Assembly: GCF_006385875.1 (NCBI RefSeq)
Contig: NZ_VFSU01000024.1
Coordinates: 1-64,000, forward strand
Source: Sandaracinobacter neustonicus
GTDB lineage: Bacteria; Pseudomonadota; Alphaproteobacteria; Sphingomonadales; Sphingomonadaceae
Reading direction: 5' to 3'
DNA: 64,000 nucleotides
Shown here: piece after piece, positions 62,719-64,000 of the stretch
Layout: each line of letters begins with the position of its first letter
How positions within the stretch are numbered: position 1 is the first letter of the stretch
Position numbers and translations under genes: made by a program
Notes under the pieces: model-generated
What the model was told of the DNA's origin: nothing
Seen by the model: the letters and a program-made list of their open reading frames with translations, nothing else
Database searches by the model: none

Positions 62719-63450
62719 CTGATCCTCACCCTTCCCGAAGTCGGCTCCACCAACGACTGGCTGCGCGAAAACGCCAGCCAGTTTCCGGACGGCCAGTGGG
62801 TGCGCGCCGAACGCCAGACCAGCGGCCGGGGGCGGCTGGGGCGGCAGTGGCAGATGCCGGAAGGCAATCTTGCCATGTCCGGCCTGATCCGCCCGCAGCC
62901 GGGCGAGGGCAACCCCGCCGAACTGGGCTTCGTGGCGGCGCTGGCGCTGCACGATGTGATGGCGGGCCTGACGGATACCGCCCGGCTGCAGCTGAAATGG
63001 CCGAATGACGTGCTGCTGGACGGCGCGAAACTCTCGGGCATCCTGCTGGAGCGGGAGGGCGATCAGCTGGTGCTGGGCATCGGCGTGAACATCGTCGCCG
63101 CGCCGAAGCTGCCGGATCGCGCCACCATTTCGCTGGCCGATCTGGGGCTGGTGATCGCCGCTGCCGATTTCGCCGAGCGGCTGGCCGCCAGCTTCGCCGC
63201 TCGCCGCGCGGAATGGCGGGCAGGGGGCTTCGCCGCCACCCGTGCGGAGTGGCTGGCCCGCGCCCACCCCATCGGCACCCCGCTTTGGGCTTCGCAGCAG
63301 GAAGGCCGGGTGGCCGGTCGCTTCGCCGGGCTTGATCCCGATGGCGCGCTGCGGCTGGACGGCGAGGACGGGCGGGTTCATGTGATCCATGCGGGCGATG
63401 TGTGGGGTGCGCCGCCTGCCATAGGGCCAACCAATGGGGAGCGGGGCTGA
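62719..63450 (+). CDS. birA: Biotin--[acetyl-CoA-carboxylase] ligase, non-canonical start
   Basis: A biotin ligase without the N-terminal DNA-binding domain, so it biotinylates carboxyl carrier protein but cannot repress bio genes. The sequence LILTLPEVGSTNDWLRENAS opens the catalytic domain. The biotinyl-AMP loop reads QTSGRGRLGRQW; LKWPNDVLLDGAKLSGILLE and LGIGVN follow. The only codons between the nuoN stop and the conserved region that could start it are CTG 62719 or ATC 62722; the first GTG (62800) lies inside the domain. A CTG start is therefore proposed. It is followed by coaX with a one-base overlap (TGATG). Confidence 0.85.
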   Translation: MILTLPEVGSTNDWLRENASQFPDGQWVRAERQTSGRGRLGRQWQMPEGNLAMSGLIRPQPGEGNPAELGFVAALALHDVMAGLTDTARLQLKWPNDVLLDGAKLSGILLEREGDQLVLGIGVNIVAAPKLPDRATISLADLGLVIAAADFAERLAASFAARRAEWRAGGFAATRAEWLARAHPIGTPLWASQQEGRVAGRFAGLDPDGALRLDGEDGRVHVIHAGDVWGAPPAIGPTNGERG

Positions 63451-64000
63451 TGCTGCTCGCAATCGATGTGGGGAACACCAACATCATGTTCGCGCTGGTG
63501 GCGGATGGCGAGATCGCCTTTCGCTGGCGGATCTCCACCGATGCCAAGCGCACGGCGGATGAATATGCCGTCTGGCTGAACCAGCTGATGCAGATGCAGG
63601 GGCTGGATCGCAACGCCATCGACGATGTGATCATCGCCAGCGTGGTGCCGCAGACTCTGTTCAACCTGCGCGGCCTCGCCCGGCATTTCGCCAATGTGGA
63701 ACCGATGGTCGTCGGCGCGCCGGGCGTGGACTATGGCATGCCCATCAACCTGCCCAATCCGGCGGAAGTGGGGGCAGACCGGGTGGTGAACGCCGTCGCC
63801 GCGCACGCCATCTGGCCGGGCGATCTCATCATCATCGATTTCGGCACCGCCACCACCTTCGATGTCGTTTCCGCCAGCGGCAGCTATGAAGGCGGCGTGA
63901 TCGCGCCGGGCATCAACCTGTCGATGGATGCGCTCTACAGGGCCGCCGCCAAGCTGCCGCGCATCGCCGTGGAGCCGCCCTCGCAAGGGCTGGGCGTGAT
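63450..64000 (+). CDS. coaX: Type III pantothenate kinase (cut by window edge)
   Basis: The first about 183 residues of CoaX, which phosphorylates pantothenate in coenzyme A synthesis. It begins MLLAIDVGNTNIMFAL, the ASKHA-fold phosphate-1 motif. It continues with RISTDAKRTADEYAVWL, IIASVVPQTLFNL, GADRVVNAVAAHAIWPGD and IIIDFGTATTFDVVSASG, then 'GGVIAPGINLSMDALY'. The ATG at 63450 shares its first base with the birA stop. The frame stays open to the last base of the window. birA-coaX after nuoN is a common arrangement in sphingomonad-like genomes. Confidence 0.95.
   Translation, partial: MLLAIDVGNTNIMFALVADGEIAFRWRISTDAKRTADEYAVWLNQLMQMQGLDRNAIDDVIIASVVPQTLFNLRGLARHFANVEPMVVGAPGVDYGMPINLPNPAEVGADRVVNAVAAHAIWPGDLIIIDFGTATTFDVVSASGSYEGGVIAPGINLSMDALYRAAAKLPRIAVEPPSQGLGV

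Noticed and set aside
61102-63462. 786-codon antisense frame over nuoN and birA
   Set aside because: Same composition bias; overlaps well-supported genes entirely.

Overview
The window is one continuous stretch of high-GC bacterial chromosome. Gene content and order point to an alphaproteobacterium of the sphingomonad type: TonB-dependent receptors dominate uptake, a coiled-coil gene precedes zapA followed by a 6S RNA-like segment and the 5-formyltetrahydrofolate cyclo-ligase gene, class I fructose-bisphosphate aldolase follows gap-pgk, and the complete nuoA-N operon runs into birA and coaX. This placement is inferred from gene order and protein flavour, not from a search.

Positions 1-17,900 hold an accessory catabolic region. 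At the left edge a Tn5-like (IS4-family) transposase gene, cut by the window end, sits where an amidase gene loses its C-terminal half. Rightwards follow a TonB-dependent receptor, an MFS permease, a short-chain dehydrogenase (SDR), an acetoacetate-decarboxylase-fold protein, a histidinol-dehydrogenase-family enzyme, a class III aminotransferase, a dienoyl-CoA-reductase-like SDR, an asparaginase, a dipeptide epimerase, a class I aminotransferase, a DUF1330 protein, a SxxK serine hydrolase and an M1 aminopeptidase with a GAQEN motif. Four intergenic gaps here, and none found elsewhere in the window, carry versions of one 19-bp palindrome (ATATGATCA-N-TGATCATAT). It sits between all three divergent gene pairs and in front of the serine hydrolase. 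I read this as one regulon for import and breakdown of a peptide-like or amide-containing compound; substrate and regulator are unknown. A strong terminator and a tRNA-Leu gene, whose 3' end faces the cluster, close the region, so a tRNA-anchored island is possible.

Positions 18,000-33,800 are mixed: a FabH-type ketoacyl synthase, thyA, a compact NfrB/NfrA-like glycan pair, an acyltransferase/MerR/small membrane protein/glpK operon, an SDR, and a cobalamin-riboswitch-controlled operon (btuB-type receptor, BtuF, BtuC, BtuD) followed by a tonB-family gene. Two gene-free islands (about 23.1-23.8 kb and 33.3-33.75 kb) are built from the same mosaic of palindromic repeats, each with one perfect inverted pair, resembling REPINs.

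Positions 33,750-47,500 are mostly core: hemF, a haloalkane-dehalogenase-like hydrolase, tRNA-Asp, chorismate mutase, DUF2842, 5-FTHF cyclo-ligase, 6S RNA, zapA with a ZauP-like partner, tkt-gap-pgk-fba-thiE, an M3 dipeptidase, efp and an inositol monophosphatase.

Positions 47,590-64,000 hold nuoABCDEF, an exported four-cysteine protein of unknown function, then nuoGHIJKLMN, birA and a coaX gene cut by the window end. Most of these junctions overlap by 1-4 bases, so the operon is tightly coupled. The two oddities inside it are the exported-protein gene between nuoF and nuoG and a 27-codon ORF filling the nuoL-nuoM gap.
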